NCBI GenBank assembly: GCA_902582315.1
Contig: CACHRP010000001.1
Location: forward strand, 1-64,000
Length of the DNA: 64,000 bases
Direction: 5' to 3'
Source: an uncultured Pelagibacteraceae bacterium
GTDB taxonomy: Bacteria; Pseudomonadota; Alphaproteobacteria; Pelagibacterales; Pelagibacteraceae
The first letter of the stretch is position 1. Every line of letters starts with the position of its first letter. Shown here one piece after another: positions 43,001 to 50,945 of the stretch. Both the position numbers and the translations under genes were made by a program. Under the pieces are notes generated by a model. The model made no database searches. It saw nothing but the letters and a program-made list of their open reading frames with translations, and was not told the origin of the DNA.

Positions 43001-43215
43001 ATTACATCTTCTAAAACTTGAGTAACCTCTTGATCAATTATCGGTGCTGATGCTGATTTGTAATCCACTTTTACCTGAACAACTGGTGGCTGAAGACCTG
43101 ATGGTAATTCTCTTACAGGCAATTTCCAAAATACAAATATACCAAATAAAACCAATATAAGAGACATTACCCAAGAGACTACCGGCCTTCTTATACTTAA
43201 ATCAGTTATAAACAT
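40093..43215 (-). CDS. RND efflux transporter permease
   Basis: Inner-membrane proton-driven pump subunit, 1040 residues, full length, with the two-fold repeat of helix bundle plus large periplasmic domain. The proton-relay aspartates are in IGIITDDSVIMTDAIYRR (TM4), and GISTKNSILIVDFANQLR lies in the second half. MFITDLSIRRPVVSWVMSLIL is a typical start. It resembles the multidrug (HAE1) class rather than metal pumps. It is one base downstream of its adaptor gene. No TolC-type outer channel is in the window. Confidence 0.93.
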   Translation of the reverse strand: MFITDLSIRRPVVSWVMSLILVLFGIFVFWKLPVRELPSGLQPPVVQVKVDYKSASAPIIDQEVTQVLEDVIGGAEGIKNIDSVSENGRSTISIEFDTEMDLDNAANDIRERVARVADNLPSEAEAPQILKQAAGFTTTMWIALSSPSWSDLELGDYAERYLVDRFSSIKNVGRILVGGLRELSVRIWIDPIKLAANDLTIQELENALRSENVSLPAGTLEATNVDLTLNLDKSYTTIDQLKSLPLKKNKDNIVKLSDVAEVEFGPVSEKTLFKAQRKDNLNLKTVGIGIYARSGASTVELSKDIKKKLKEVRKSLPDGLNIEVAFNRANYVGAAINEVYKTLFIAFILVVVIIYLFLGNLKAVIVPAVALPVSLIASFLGIYIFDLSINIFVLLSFILAIGIITDDSVIMTDAIYRRIENGEKPLVAAYKGSKQITFAIIATTLILVAVFLPLIFIKGISGTLFRETAIALSFSVVISSFVALTLSPMLGSRFLTLKTKQNKIISKFNNFFKSFLKFYKESLNYFLDKQRLIISFMILVIISSVLLFNFSKKELLPLEDRGAYLVIGMTDEGSSFEYTQDRAQEIESKLIPLLQEENSPYRRFIMRVPGFGRSSNSFNTFIIIALLNHWDDRSKNTQSVMREAIGKIVTNPQAIAFPISPQSIRVSNYNKPVQMVILGSSYEELEQIQNNLISELRKNKNLSRIESDYSKNKPEVKLIINKNKAKDLGVSTDQIGKTLETLYGGKTVTTFNKLGKEYPIIVQKYLSDRRSKESLAKIFVRSENNSKLISLANLVDFKEEGSAKILSRYNRQRAVTISANINEGYSLSEAIRYLEKTMENVSPQNQISWKGKSEELKETSNELFIIFALALITAYLVMAATFNSFIHPFIIIMTVPLAVFGGLVFILFLNSSINIFSQIALVILIGISTKNSILIVDFANQLRASGKNIDNAIKEACDMRFRPIIMTSLSTMIAMVPLVIGNIGPGAGEGSRLAVGSTILGGMIISTFFTLYVTPTMYLMLAKNTKRIDAVDIELKKQLN

Positions 43216-44085
43216 TTACTTTTTAATTGGTTTAATTTTTCCTTTTGGATTTACTTTTTTTAGTCCTTCTGCAACAATTAGATCACCCTCATTTAATCCT
43301 GAAATTACCTCTATAAACCCTTCATCTCTATTTCCAATTTGGATTTGAGTTTTTTCTAAACTATTATCATCAAGCACTCTATATACAAAAGAGCTTTCTC
43401 CCTCTAGCATCACACTTGTATCAGGAACTGATAGAGAATTTCTTTCATTAAATTTCACACTTACTTCAAGTAGTGACCCTGGTATTAACTCATAATCTTT
43501 GTTGTTTATTTTAATCCTCGTTAGCAAACTTCTCGTATCTGCACTGATTCTGCTTGAATAACCTTCCACTTTTCCTGAGAAAAGTTTATTTTTCAATCCT
43601 GAAAACTTTACATCTACAGGCAAATTTCTTTTAATAACTGGTGCAAATGATTCAGGTATTTTTAAATCAGCGTATATTACTGAACTGTCATCTAGGGTTA
43701 TAATAAAAGAATTATCAGATCCCAGGACATCCTCAGTTATACCTCTATAACCTAGAACACCACTAAATGGTGCAATAATGTCTTTATCTTTCAATTTCAC
43801 TATTAAAGATCCTTTTTCCACATAATTATCTAATTTTAGTTCTGAAATAAGGTCACTTTTTTGAATCCGATATGATTTCGTTTTTTTTGAAATTGCAGTT
43901 CCAAAACTTTCGATTCTCTCTGAGAAGACTTTTTCAGAAACTAATTTGACGATAATTCCAGGAGGTGGTCTTTTGCTGAATTTTTTTTTAAAATGGTTTC
44001 CAACCATTGTTCTTCCAATTACAACAATCGCAATTATTATAAAAAAAACAACAACACCAATTAAAACTTTTTTTGAATTTTTCAT
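43216..44085 (-). CDS. RND periplasmic adaptor (membrane fusion protein) lacking the hairpin
   Basis: Adaptor subunit, 289 residues, compared with 350-400 for most RND adaptors. A single N-terminal membrane helix (residues 7-24) anchors it. The two halves of the lipoyl domain are directly joined (VEKGSLIVKLKD, then KDIIAPFSGVLG at about 89-112), so the long coiled-coil hairpin that normally sits between them and reaches TolC is absent. Beta-barrel and membrane-proximal segments follow (PGSLLEVSVKF, VAEGLKKVNPKGKI). Operon with the pump. Confidence 0.88.
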   Translation of the reverse strand: MKNSKKVLIGVVVFFIIIAIVVIGRTMVGNHFKKKFSKRPPPGIIVKLVSEKVFSERIESFGTAISKKTKSYRIQKSDLISELKLDNYVEKGSLIVKLKDKDIIAPFSGVLGYRGITEDVLGSDNSFIITLDDSSVIYADLKIPESFAPVIKRNLPVDVKFSGLKNKLFSGKVEGYSSRISADTRSLLTRIKINNKDYELIPGSLLEVSVKFNERNSLSVPDTSVMLEGESSFVYRVLDDNSLEKTQIQIGNRDEGFIEVISGLNEGDLIVAEGLKKVNPKGKIKPIKK

Positions 44086-44088
44086 AAA

Positions 44089-44904
44089 TTATATTCTGCC
44101 ATACTCTGACCAAGAACCATCATAAATGACAGGATTATACTTATTATCAATTAAGGAATATGCAAGTGCTAAAACTGAGGCTGTAACACCAGAGCCGCAT
44201 GAAAACACAATTTTTGACGAAAAATCATGTTTTAAAACTGATTTAAAAATTTCTAACAATTCTTCTTTAGATTTAAATGTTTTATCCTTTTCTATTAATT
44301 GCTTGAATGGCAAGCATAAAGAATTTGGTATAGATCCACTTCTTAAACCTTTTCTTGGCTCTTTTTCTTTTCCCTCAAATCTTTCTTTACTTCTTGCATC
44401 GAGAATTTTAAATTCCTGATTAATAATATTTTGTTCAATTTGCTTCATTGATTTAACTAAATCTTTTTTTTCTTTTGATATGTAATGCGATTTGGGAAAA
44501 ACTATTACTTCTTTTGTAACCTGTCTTTTTTCTGATTGCCATTTTTCAAAGCCACCATTCATCACACTTACAAGCTTAGGGTCATGTCCAAAATAGATAA
44601 AAGTGTACCATAATCTACAGGAGCTGATTAAATCAGAATTATCATAAATAATAATTCTATCTTCATTTTTTATACCTAAACCTGAAACAATTTCATCCCA
44701 CTTTTTACGAGACGGCAACATATGTGGTAATTCTGAATTCTGATCAGAATTTTTATCTAAATCAAAAAACAATGAATTTGGTAAATGCTGATTTAAATAT
44801 TCTTGATATGGATTTCTTGAAGCATTAGGAAGATGCCAAGAACAATCAATTAATTTTATATTACTCAAATTATTTTCAACCCAAGCAGTTTCTACTAAAG
44901 ACAT
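44089..44904 (-). CDS. sseA: 3-mercaptopyruvate / thiosulfate sulfurtransferase
   Basis: Tandem rhodanese protein, 271 residues. The catalytic loop is CGSGVTAS near residue 240, the CG(S/G)GVTA form typical of 3-mercaptopyruvate sulfurtransferases. The inactive N-terminal rhodanese domain has LIDCSWHLPNASRNPYQEY, and WYTFIYFGHDPKLVSVMNGG lies in the linker region. It transfers sulfur to thiol or cyanide acceptors. It is 1 base downstream of msrA and 3 bases before the adaptor gene, so it could be in one transcript with both. Confidence 0.9.
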   Translation of the reverse strand: MSLVETAWVENNLSNIKLIDCSWHLPNASRNPYQEYLNQHLPNSLFFDLDKNSDQNSELPHMLPSRKKWDEIVSGLGIKNEDRIIIYDNSDLISSCRLWYTFIYFGHDPKLVSVMNGGFEKWQSEKRQVTKEVIVFPKSHYISKEKKDLVKSMKQIEQNIINQEFKILDARSKERFEGKEKEPRKGLRSGSIPNSLCLPFKQLIEKDKTFKSKEELLEIFKSVLKHDFSSKIVFSCGSGVTASVLALAYSLIDNKYNPVIYDGSWSEYGRI

Positions 44905-44905
44905 T

Positions 44906-45349
44906 TTATCTTTTTTCCAGATATTTTTGATGATATTCCTCAGCTATACAATAATTTTTTATTTGTGAAATTTTAGTAACCACTTTCCCGGAATATTTTT
45001 TGTTGTATTTTTCTGTTATTTTTTTTGCGATATTTTTTTGTTCGTCATTAAGATAAAAAATTTCGCTTCTATACTGTGTACCAAAGTCTGGTCCTTGAGA
45101 ATTTAAGGTTGTAGGATCATGTATTTCAAAAAAATAATCTAAAATTTTTTCATAGGAAATTATGCTTGGATCAAAGTCTAATTTAACAACCTCAGCATGA
45201 TTCGTATCCCCTTCACAAACTTCTTGATAACTTGTTTTACTCGTTTTACCTCCGCAATAACCCACTTCGGTTTTAAAAACTCCGTCTAATCTACTGAACT
45301 TTATTTCAGGTCCCCAAAAACATCCACAAGCTAATACTGCTATTTCCAT
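44906..45349 (-). CDS. msrA: Peptide methionine sulfoxide reductase A
   Basis: Repairs methionine-S-sulfoxide in proteins. 147 residues, slightly compact. The nucleophilic cysteine is in ACGCFWGPE near residue 9; GYCGG, YQEVCEGDTNHAEVV, HDPTTLNSQGPDFGTQYRS and YHQKYL are standard MsrA blocks. Leader of a small leftward group that continues with sseA. It is divergent from the DMT transporter gene. Confidence 0.95.
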   Translation of the reverse strand: MEIAVLACGCFWGPEIKFSRLDGVFKTEVGYCGGKTSKTSYQEVCEGDTNHAEVVKLDFDPSIISYEKILDYFFEIHDPTTLNSQGPDFGTQYRSEIFYLNDEQKNIAKKITEKYNKKYSGKVVTKISQIKNYCIAEEYHQKYLEKR

Positions 45350-45383
45350 TGATTATTAAGTTTATTAAACTAAAGTTAATCTT

Positions 45384-46265
45384 ATGCTTTCTAAAAATCA
45401 ATTAGGTTTTTTGTACATGTTCTTGTCTGTATGTGCATTTTCGGTAATGGATCTTATTGTAAAATGGTCAGATAGCTACCCTTTAGGTCAAGTAATCTTT
45501 TTCAGAGGATTTTTTGGCTTAGTCCTTTATTATTTTGTGATCCCTAAAGAAAGGCTTAAAGATTTTTACTATACAAAAAGACCAATCTTGCACTTTTCAA
45601 GATGCTTTTTTGGACTTATAGCGTTACTATCAATATTTATAGCACTGAGAAATCTTCCATTGGCTACTGTTGTAAGTATCACATTTGCTGTCCCAATATT
45701 TACAACGATTTTTTCAATTTTATTTTTGAGCGAGAAAGTGGGTTTCTTTAGGTGGTTGGCAGTTATTGTTGGGTTTATTGGAATTGTAGTTATATCTGAG
45801 CCTGGGTTGAGCGCATTAAATATTTATTACATTTTTCCATTTATTTTTGTCTTAGGTTTGTCATATGTTGCCATTTCGATCAGACAATTATCTTCTACCG
45901 AACCAGTTTGGTTAATATCATTATATTTTTCTGTAGCAATTACATTAGCGGGTTTATTCACAATACCTTATGGGTGGTTAATGCCAAATTTAAAAGACCT
46001 AATACTTTTATCCTCAATAGGAATTTTTGGAGGCGTTGCAAATTTATGGTTAAGCCAATCTTATAAATTTGCTGAGGTATCATTAGTTACACCGTTAAAA
46101 TATTTAGCCTTAGTTTTTGCAATAATTTTTGGTTACCTTATATGGGACGAAATACCCACAATAAAAACTTTGACAGGCGCAGCTCTAGTTATTGTATCTT
46201 CAATAATTATATTTAGGAGAGAAATTTTACTAAAAAAACAAATTTCAACTGCAAGACATGACTAA
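45384..46265 (+). CDS. EamA/DMT-family transporter
   Basis: Ten-helix drug/metabolite transporter, 293 residues, built of two EamA repeats. FFRGFFGLVLYYFVIPKERL and LATVVSITFAVPIFTTIFSILFLSEKV are in the first repeat, SLVTPLKYLALVFAIIFGYLIWDEIPT in the second. Similar proteins in alphaproteobacteria export amino acids or nucleotides, or are of unknown substrate. It overlaps alkA by 8 bases. Confidence 0.85.
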   Translation: MLSKNQLGFLYMFLSVCAFSVMDLIVKWSDSYPLGQVIFFRGFFGLVLYYFVIPKERLKDFYYTKRPILHFSRCFFGLIALLSIFIALRNLPLATVVSITFAVPIFTTIFSILFLSEKVGFFRWLAVIVGFIGIVVISEPGLSALNIYYIFPFIFVLGLSYVAISIRQLSSTEPVWLISLYFSVAITLAGLFTIPYGWLMPNLKDLILLSSIGIFGGVANLWLSQSYKFAEVSLVTPLKYLALVFAIIFGYLIWDEIPTIKTLTGAALVIVSSIIIFRREILLKKQISTARHD

Positions 46266-46884
46266 ACCACCTAAATACTGGAATAAAGCAATCAGTTATT
46301 TATCGTCGAAAGATAAGATTATGAGATCTCTAATAAAAAAGTATGACGACACATTTTTAACTACTAGAAAGGATGTTTTCTTCTCTCTATGTAAAAGCAT
46401 TATAGGCCAACAGATCAGTGTTGCTGCGGCAAACTCTGTATTTATAAAATTTAAAAAGCTTTGTAAAAATAAAATAAACCCAAAAACAGTAAATAAATTG
46501 AGTTCACAACAGCTAAAAAAATGTGGATTAAGTCGTCAAAAAGTTAAAGGTATTAAAGAACTTGCTAGTAAGTTTTATAATAAAAGTTTTAATCCTAATC
46601 TAATTAAGAACATGAATGACGAAGATGCTATAGCATATCTATCAACTTTAAGACAGATCGGTAGGTGGTCAGCTGAAATGATTTTGCTCTTCACTTTTAA
46701 CAGACAAAACATCTGGCCTTTACAAGATATAGGTCTTTTAAGAGCTATATCCAACAATTATAAAAAAAAATATTTACCACCAAAAATTTTTGTAGATAAA
46801 TTGTATAAAAAATTTTCACCTTACTGTTCGGTTGCTACTTGGTATTTATGGAGGTCTATAGATGATGAACCTATCCAGTATTAG
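46258..46884 (+). CDS. alkA: DNA-3-methyladenine glycosylase (AlkA type)
   Basis: Helix-hairpin-helix base-excision glycosylase, 208 residues. SIIGQQISVAAANSVFIKF, the HhH QLKKCGLSRQKVKGIKELA and LRQIGRWSAEMILLF are present, and the catalytic aspartate is in PLQDIGLLRAI. At this length it lacks the N-terminal beta domain of E. coli AlkA, like other short bacterial versions. It removes alkylated purines. Its 3' end overlaps the convergent DUF1330 gene by 4 bases. Confidence 0.9.
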   Translation: MTKPPKYWNKAISYLSSKDKIMRSLIKKYDDTFLTTRKDVFFSLCKSIIGQQISVAAANSVFIKFKKLCKNKINPKTVNKLSSQQLKKCGLSRQKVKGIKELASKFYNKSFNPNLIKNMNDEDAIAYLSTLRQIGRWSAEMILLFTFNRQNIWPLQDIGLLRAISNNYKKKYLPPKIFVDKLYKKFSPYCSVATWYLWRSIDDEPIQY

Positions 46885-47168
46885 CTTGCTTCTACTATTT
46901 GGTGATGTCTTACAACATGTCCATTAAGTATTTCATGGGCATCTTGGTATTCCTTCGAATCAAAACACTCTATAGCGGTATTATAATCAGGGAATTCAAC
47001 AACTACAGTGCGTGGAGAATCAATACCTTCCGTAGTTCTACTTTTTCCTCCTCTTACAATAAATTTTCCAGAAAACTTTTCAACAGCTGGTTTAGCTTTT
47101 GAGGCATACTCTTTTAATTTTTCAGGACTCTCAATTTTTTCATATATACACACCCAGTAACCCTTCAT
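46881..47168 (-). CDS. DUF1330-family protein
   Basis: 95 residues with a ferredoxin-like dimeric alpha/beta-barrel pattern: MKGYWVCIYEKIESPEKLKEYA, KFIVRGG, VVVEFPDYNTAIECFDSKEYQ. Function unknown for the family. The ATG at 47168 overlaps the stop of the upstream glycosyltransferase (TAATG) and begins the conserved fold, so it is preferred over a start 12 bases upstream. Confidence 0.88.
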   Translation of the reverse strand: MKGYWVCIYEKIESPEKLKEYASKAKPAVEKFSGKFIVRGGKSRTTEGIDSPRTVVVEFPDYNTAIECFDSKEYQDAHEILNGHVVRHHQIVEAS

Positions 47169-48058
47169 TAGTCTAACCACCTTTCATATTTTGATTTGTT
47201 GTTTTTAATATAATCTGGCAGTTTCTGAAAATCATACTTCAAAAGTTTTTCTCCTTTACCAAATTTTTTTGTTCTTTGGTCAACATTTAAATTATATATT
47301 GCTCGTTTTTCATTCATAATGTCGGTAATTTGTTGAATCGTTAAAGGTTCTAATTCAAATTCAATGTGATGAAGGTAAGACTTAAGTTTGTGGTAAATTT
47401 CTTCTGGAGTTTTAATATTTGTAAAATGCCATCCACCGTTATCTATGAATTTAATACTTGAGTATTTATTATCTGAAAAAAGAGTATCTAACCTATAAAA
47501 AGGAAACTTCCTGTCTTTTATATTTCTAAGCCATTGAGGACTTTTTAAATTCTTTTTTTTACAAGCTTTTGTTCCTATCCATGAAAAATTGGGTAATTTT
47601 AAATTAAACTTATAATAAAACATTTCTTGTTTGAACATTATAATTTTTTTATTAATTTTTGAAAAATCTAAATTTTGAAGATTTGGTATTTCATCTACAT
47701 CAGAAATTAAAACTAAATCTTCATTATCAGCCTCTGTTAATCCATTTACTATAAAGTTTCTTTGGCTGTTTTCTCTTTTTCCTGCATTAAACATATATTT
47801 GCTGATTGTTATATCCTTATCTTCATCCTCTTTGATAATATCTAAATTATTTGGTATTTGATCGTAAACTAAATAGAGAATTTTTTTTTTAAATCTTTGA
47901 TATCTATCTATATCGAATTTTAACTCTCTTTTTTCACCTTTATGATTAAATTTACTTTCAACTATCACAAAGTAATCTACTTGATTATCTAAAAGATTTA
48001 GTCTTAAGTCTAAAACTAAATCTTCATCAAAATACATAAAACAGTCAAATATTTTCAT
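47168..48058 (-). CDS. Glycosyltransferase family 17 protein
   Basis: 296 residues. MKIFDCFMYFDEDLVLDLRLNLL and VDYFVIVESKFNHKGEKRELKF match family GT17, named after animal beta-1,4-GlcNAc transferase III. The metal/nucleotide-binding acidic motif is LISDVDEIPNL, and GWHFTNIKTPEEI is also conserved. Bacterial members probably decorate surface glycans. No other glycan operon surrounds it; it is coupled to a DUF1330 gene. Confidence 0.82.
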   Translation of the reverse strand: MKIFDCFMYFDEDLVLDLRLNLLDNQVDYFVIVESKFNHKGEKRELKFDIDRYQRFKKKILYLVYDQIPNNLDIIKEDEDKDITISKYMFNAGKRENSQRNFIVNGLTEADNEDLVLISDVDEIPNLQNLDFSKINKKIIMFKQEMFYYKFNLKLPNFSWIGTKACKKKNLKSPQWLRNIKDRKFPFYRLDTLFSDNKYSSIKFIDNGGWHFTNIKTPEEIYHKLKSYLHHIEFELEPLTIQQITDIMNEKRAIYNLNVDQRTKKFGKGEKLLKYDFQKLPDYIKNNKSKYERWLD

Positions 48059-48100
48059 AAATATATTTAATTAAATCTAATACTATAATAATAATTATAA

Positions 48101-48622
48101 ATGGAAAAAAAATTAATAATAAATTTTCAAGAATACCTCGATACCGTTGAAAAGCTTGCAATAGAGGTAAATAAAAAATTTAAACCAACTGTTCTTGTTG
48201 GAATTATGAGAGGAGCCGCACCTATAATAGATATTTTATCAAGAATATTTAAATTACCGACAGCCTATATTGTTATACAAAGCTATTCAGGAAAAGGATT
48301 AGAGGATAAACAGGGAGATCTTATTTTTGCAAGAGACATAAGCTCAATAGCTCAACAAAAAGACTTTGAAAGAGTTCTGCTGGTTGATGACTTATCAGAT
48401 ACTGGGCTTACTTTAAACAGAAGTATTGATTGGTTAAAAAATTATGAACCAGTAAAAAGTTACATAAAGGATATTAAAACTGCTTGTTTATGGAAAAAAA
48501 AATCATCTAAATTCAACCCGGATTTTTGTCCTATCAAATTAGACGGAGATCCTTGGATTGTTCAACCAACTGAACACTATGAGGAAATATCTATCGATAA
48601 AATAATTGAGAGAAACAAATAA
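48101..48622 (+). CDS. Purine phosphoribosyltransferase family protein
   Basis: Type I PRTase, 173 residues. The PRPP loop is RVLLVDDLSDTGLTL near residue 95, with VGIMRGAAPIIDILSR as the PPi loop. The C-terminal LDGDPWIVQPTEHYEE places it near the xanthine/hypoxanthine-guanine PRTases. It converges on an NCS2 purine permease gene across a strong shared terminator, consistent with purine-base salvage. Exact base not decided. Confidence 0.82.
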   Translation: MEKKLIINFQEYLDTVEKLAIEVNKKFKPTVLVGIMRGAAPIIDILSRIFKLPTAYIVIQSYSGKGLEDKQGDLIFARDISSIAQQKDFERVLLVDDLSDTGLTLNRSIDWLKNYEPVKSYIKDIKTACLWKKKSSKFNPDFCPIKLDGDPWIVQPTEHYEEISIDKIIERNK

Positions 48623-48650
48623 GGCCAGAATTAAATCTGGCCTTATTTTT
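48621..48650 (+). terminator. Bidirectional intrinsic terminator
   Basis: AAGGCCAGA / TCTGGCCTT, a perfect 9-bp stem with a 6-nt loop, followed by ATTTTTT on the plus strand and by TTATTTGTTT on the minus strand. It lies between convergent genes (PRTase and NCS2 permease) and can stop both transcripts. This is the clearest terminator in the window. Confidence 0.93.
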
Positions 48651-48659
48651 TAAATAAAT

Positions 48660-49970
48660 TTAAGCTACAGCAAAACTTATTACACTAAGAACTGCGATAA
48701 CCCATATAGCAGGAGAAGTCGTTGAAAATTTACCTGTGAATATTTTTATTAAAGCATAAGAAATAAAAGCTAACGCTATGCCATTGCTTATACTATATGT
48801 TAAAGGCATTGCTATCATGGCAAGTACAGCAGGAGCTGACTCTGCAATGTCATCCCATTCTATATCAGTAATATTTCTTACGAATAAAACAGCCACATAT
48901 AATAGAGCGGCTCCATCAATTTCTTTTGGTAAACTTGTTGCAAGAGGTGCAAAAAATAAACATGCAAGAAACAAAAGACCAATTACTAAAGATGTCATTC
49001 CAGTTCTGCCTCCAGCTTTTACACCAGCTCCAGACTCAACATAACTTGTTACGGTTGTAGTTCCCATTAATGCTCCAGCAACAGTACCAACACTATCAGA
49101 CATCATTGCTTTATTAATATCTTGAACTTTACCTTTGTTATCAACTTTGCCCGCAACGTTAGCAACTGATGTTAAAGTTCCAGCAGTATCAAAAAAATCT
49201 ATAAACAATAATGTGAAGACTACTGTTGACATGCTTGCAGTTAAGGCTGCTGACAAGTCAAATTCAAAAAGGTAAGTCATTGGCGGTATACTTCCCACAA
49301 CTCCATTAAATTTTGCTAATCCACTTACCCAAGCAATAATACTGAAAGCAATTATTCCAATTATTATATTTCCTTTAATGTTAAGTTTTTCCATGACAAT
49401 AATTGCTACAAATGTAAGACATCCAAGAATAACTAAAGGATTTTTTATATCTCCTAAAGTTACGAGCGTAACTGGGTGATCTCCAACTACCCCCATAATT
49501 TCTAATCCTATAATTGCTAAAAATAATCCAATACCTGCGCCTATTCCTAGTTTTAAGCTTTTAGGTATTGAATTAATTAGCCATGATCTTACTGGCGTTA
49601 AAGATATAATTAAAAACAAAACACCCGCAACTAATACTGCCCCCAGAGCTTCTTGCGGTGTATAACCCATTCCCGCAACAACTCCAAAAGCAACAAAAGC
49701 GTTTATTCCCATTCCTGGAGCTAAACCTATTGGCCAAGTCTTTCCGTAAAAAGCCATAATGAAACAAGCTAAAGCAGTAGCTAATATCGTGGCTGTGAAA
49801 ACAGCACCAAAGTCAAAAAAACCTTTTTCTGGCCCTGCGAATTCTCCAGATAAAATAAAAGGGTTTAAAAACATTATGTATGCCATAGTTAGGAAAGTAG
49901 TAACTCCAGCAATAACTTCAGTTTTAAAAGTAGTTTTATGTTTTTTATAATTAAAATATTTATCTAACAT
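48660..49970 (-). CDS. NCS2-family purine permease (AzgA/PbuG type)
   Basis: Membrane transporter, 436 residues, about 13-14 helices. MLDKYFNYKKHKTTFKTEVIAGVTTFLTMAYIMFLNP and GLAPGMGINAFVAFGVV are hallmarks of the AzgA-like guanine/hypoxanthine branch. LFIDFFDTAGTLTSVANVAG and ALMGTTTVTSYVESGAGVKAGGRTG are the other family blocks. A GGAGGA site lies 7 bases before the ATG. No purine riboswitch is seen in the leader. Confidence 0.92.
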   Translation of the reverse strand: MLDKYFNYKKHKTTFKTEVIAGVTTFLTMAYIMFLNPFILSGEFAGPEKGFFDFGAVFTATILATALACFIMAFYGKTWPIGLAPGMGINAFVAFGVVAGMGYTPQEALGAVLVAGVLFLIISLTPVRSWLINSIPKSLKLGIGAGIGLFLAIIGLEIMGVVGDHPVTLVTLGDIKNPLVILGCLTFVAIIVMEKLNIKGNIIIGIIAFSIIAWVSGLAKFNGVVGSIPPMTYLFEFDLSAALTASMSTVVFTLLFIDFFDTAGTLTSVANVAGKVDNKGKVQDINKAMMSDSVGTVAGALMGTTTVTSYVESGAGVKAGGRTGMTSLVIGLLFLACLFFAPLATSLPKEIDGAALLYVAVLFVRNITDIEWDDIAESAPAVLAMIAMPLTYSISNGIALAFISYALIKIFTGKFSTTSPAIWVIAVLSVISFAVA

Positions 49971-50098
49971 TGAGTTCCTCCAAATAATTATAATAATAAA
50001 CCATTCTTCAAAACAAATCCTTTCAATTGAAAGCTTTATTCACAATTTTCAACTTAGAATTTAATTTTTTATTAAAACAAATCTGATAATGTCAAATA

Positions 50099-50404
50099 GT
50101 GCGCTCATTAATACCAGTTTTAATTTGTTTTTTGTTTTTAACGAAGTTGACTAGTTGTCAGACTGTTAAGGACAAAACAGATGAAATCGTAAAAAAAGAA
50201 AATGAGAAATTAAGTCAATTTATTGGTCAACCTGTCTCAGAATTAAAAATAGTTATGGGTATGCCTGATAATGAGGAAAAGTCTAATACAGCTTCTAAGA
50301 TTCTTGTATATAAAACAAAAAAATATGGAATTCCATGCGAGAGAAAATTTGAAATTAGCAGCGAGGATATGGTGATTGGGTTTGTATCTAAAGGGTGTTT
50401 TTAA
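50099..50404 (+). CDS. Small putative lipoprotein
   Basis: 101 residues, GTG start (no in-frame ATG nearby upstream). A hydrophobic signal ends in LTSC, a plausible lipobox with the cysteine at residue 20. The mature part has IGQPVSELKIVMGMPDNEEK and ILVYKTKKYGIPCERKFEIS, which resembles the small SmpA/OmlA-type fold, and three cysteines remain in total. Function not recognised. It stands alone, ends in a strong hairpin, and converges on the hsp20 gene. Confidence 0.68.
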   Translation: MRSLIPVLICFLFLTKLTSCQTVKDKTDEIVKKENEKLSQFIGQPVSELKIVMGMPDNEEKSNTASKILVYKTKKYGIPCERKFEISSEDMVIGFVSKGCF

Positions 50405-50427
50405 CTTGTGGGGATAATCCCCACAAG
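50405..50427 (+). terminator. Strong hairpin after the lipoprotein gene
   Basis: CTTGTGGGG / CCCCACAAG, a perfect 9-bp GC-rich stem with a 5-nt loop (11 bp if the inner AT pairs form). It starts one base after the stop codon, between convergent genes. It lacks a proper U-tract on either strand, so it may be a weak terminator or a 3'-end stabilising hairpin for both mRNAs. Confidence 0.6.
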
Positions 50428-50439
50428 CAAGGTTAATAC

Positions 50440-50886
50440 TTATTTAATTTCAATAAGTTTTTTCTTTTTGTAATCTGGCACAATTCTTTCACAAGCAATT
50501 GTCAAAAGACCATCTTTTAGCTCAGCACCATTCACCTTTACATCATCAGCAATTGTAAATGATCTAGCAAATTGTCTTTGTGAAATTCCTTTATGAATAA
50601 TTTCACCATTTTCATTTTGATTATCCGATTTATTGACTTGTTTAGTTCTTACAGTTAATAAATTATCTTCAAACTCCACTTCGACATCTTTTTTCGAAAA
50701 ACCTGCTAAGGCTACTTCAATTGAGTATTTATCCTTTCCTGTTTTTCTAATATTGTAGGGTGGGTAATTAGATTGCATTGTCAAACTACCGTTTCCTAAC
50801 ATGTTCTCAAATTGATCAAACATGTCGTCAAAACCAATTGAGAATGGTCTTAGTGAGTTAAATATAGATAGATCCTTACTTGTCAT
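50440..50886 (-). CDS. Small heat shock protein (Hsp20/IbpA type)
   Basis: ATP-independent holdase chaperone, 148 residues. The alpha-crystallin domain spans about 35-135 (YNIRKTGKDKYSIEVALAGFSKKDVEVEFEDNLLTV; the AG.L-like C-terminal end is ADDVKVNGAELKDGLLTIACER). The C-terminal tail has KKLIEI, with an IxI/V-type oligomerisation motif. The ATG at 50886 has AGGAGG 5 bases upstream, which decides the start over one 39 bases further up. Its leader has a heat-shock-like promoter and hairpins. Confidence 0.92.
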   Translation of the reverse strand: MTSKDLSIFNSLRPFSIGFDDMFDQFENMLGNGSLTMQSNYPPYNIRKTGKDKYSIEVALAGFSKKDVEVEFEDNLLTVRTKQVNKSDNQNENGEIIHKGISQRQFARSFTIADDVKVNGAELKDGLLTIACERIVPDYKKKKLIEIK

Positions 50887-50940
50887 TTTTCCTCCTTTGT
50901 TAGCAAGGTTTATTACAAGTCCCAATAAGGCAACTTGTAA
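50887..50940 (-). promoter_or_regulatory. Structured 5' leader of hsp20, candidate RNA thermometer
   Basis: Two hairpins can form. The first is an 8-bp perfect stem TTACAAGT / ACTTGTAA (arms 50933-50940 and 50913-50920) at the 5' end. The second, CCTTG / CAAAGG (50894-50908), pairs into the AAGG of the Shine-Dalgarno AAGGAGG. This is the general layout of repressive RNA thermometers in front of small heat shock genes, but the sequence does not clearly match the ROSE or fourU families. Confidence 0.42.
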
Positions 50941-50945
50941 ACTTT

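Noticed and set aside
49971..50098. Purine riboswitch before the NCS2 permease
   Set aside because: The leader lacks the conserved three-way junction and loop sequences; only a good ribosome site is present.
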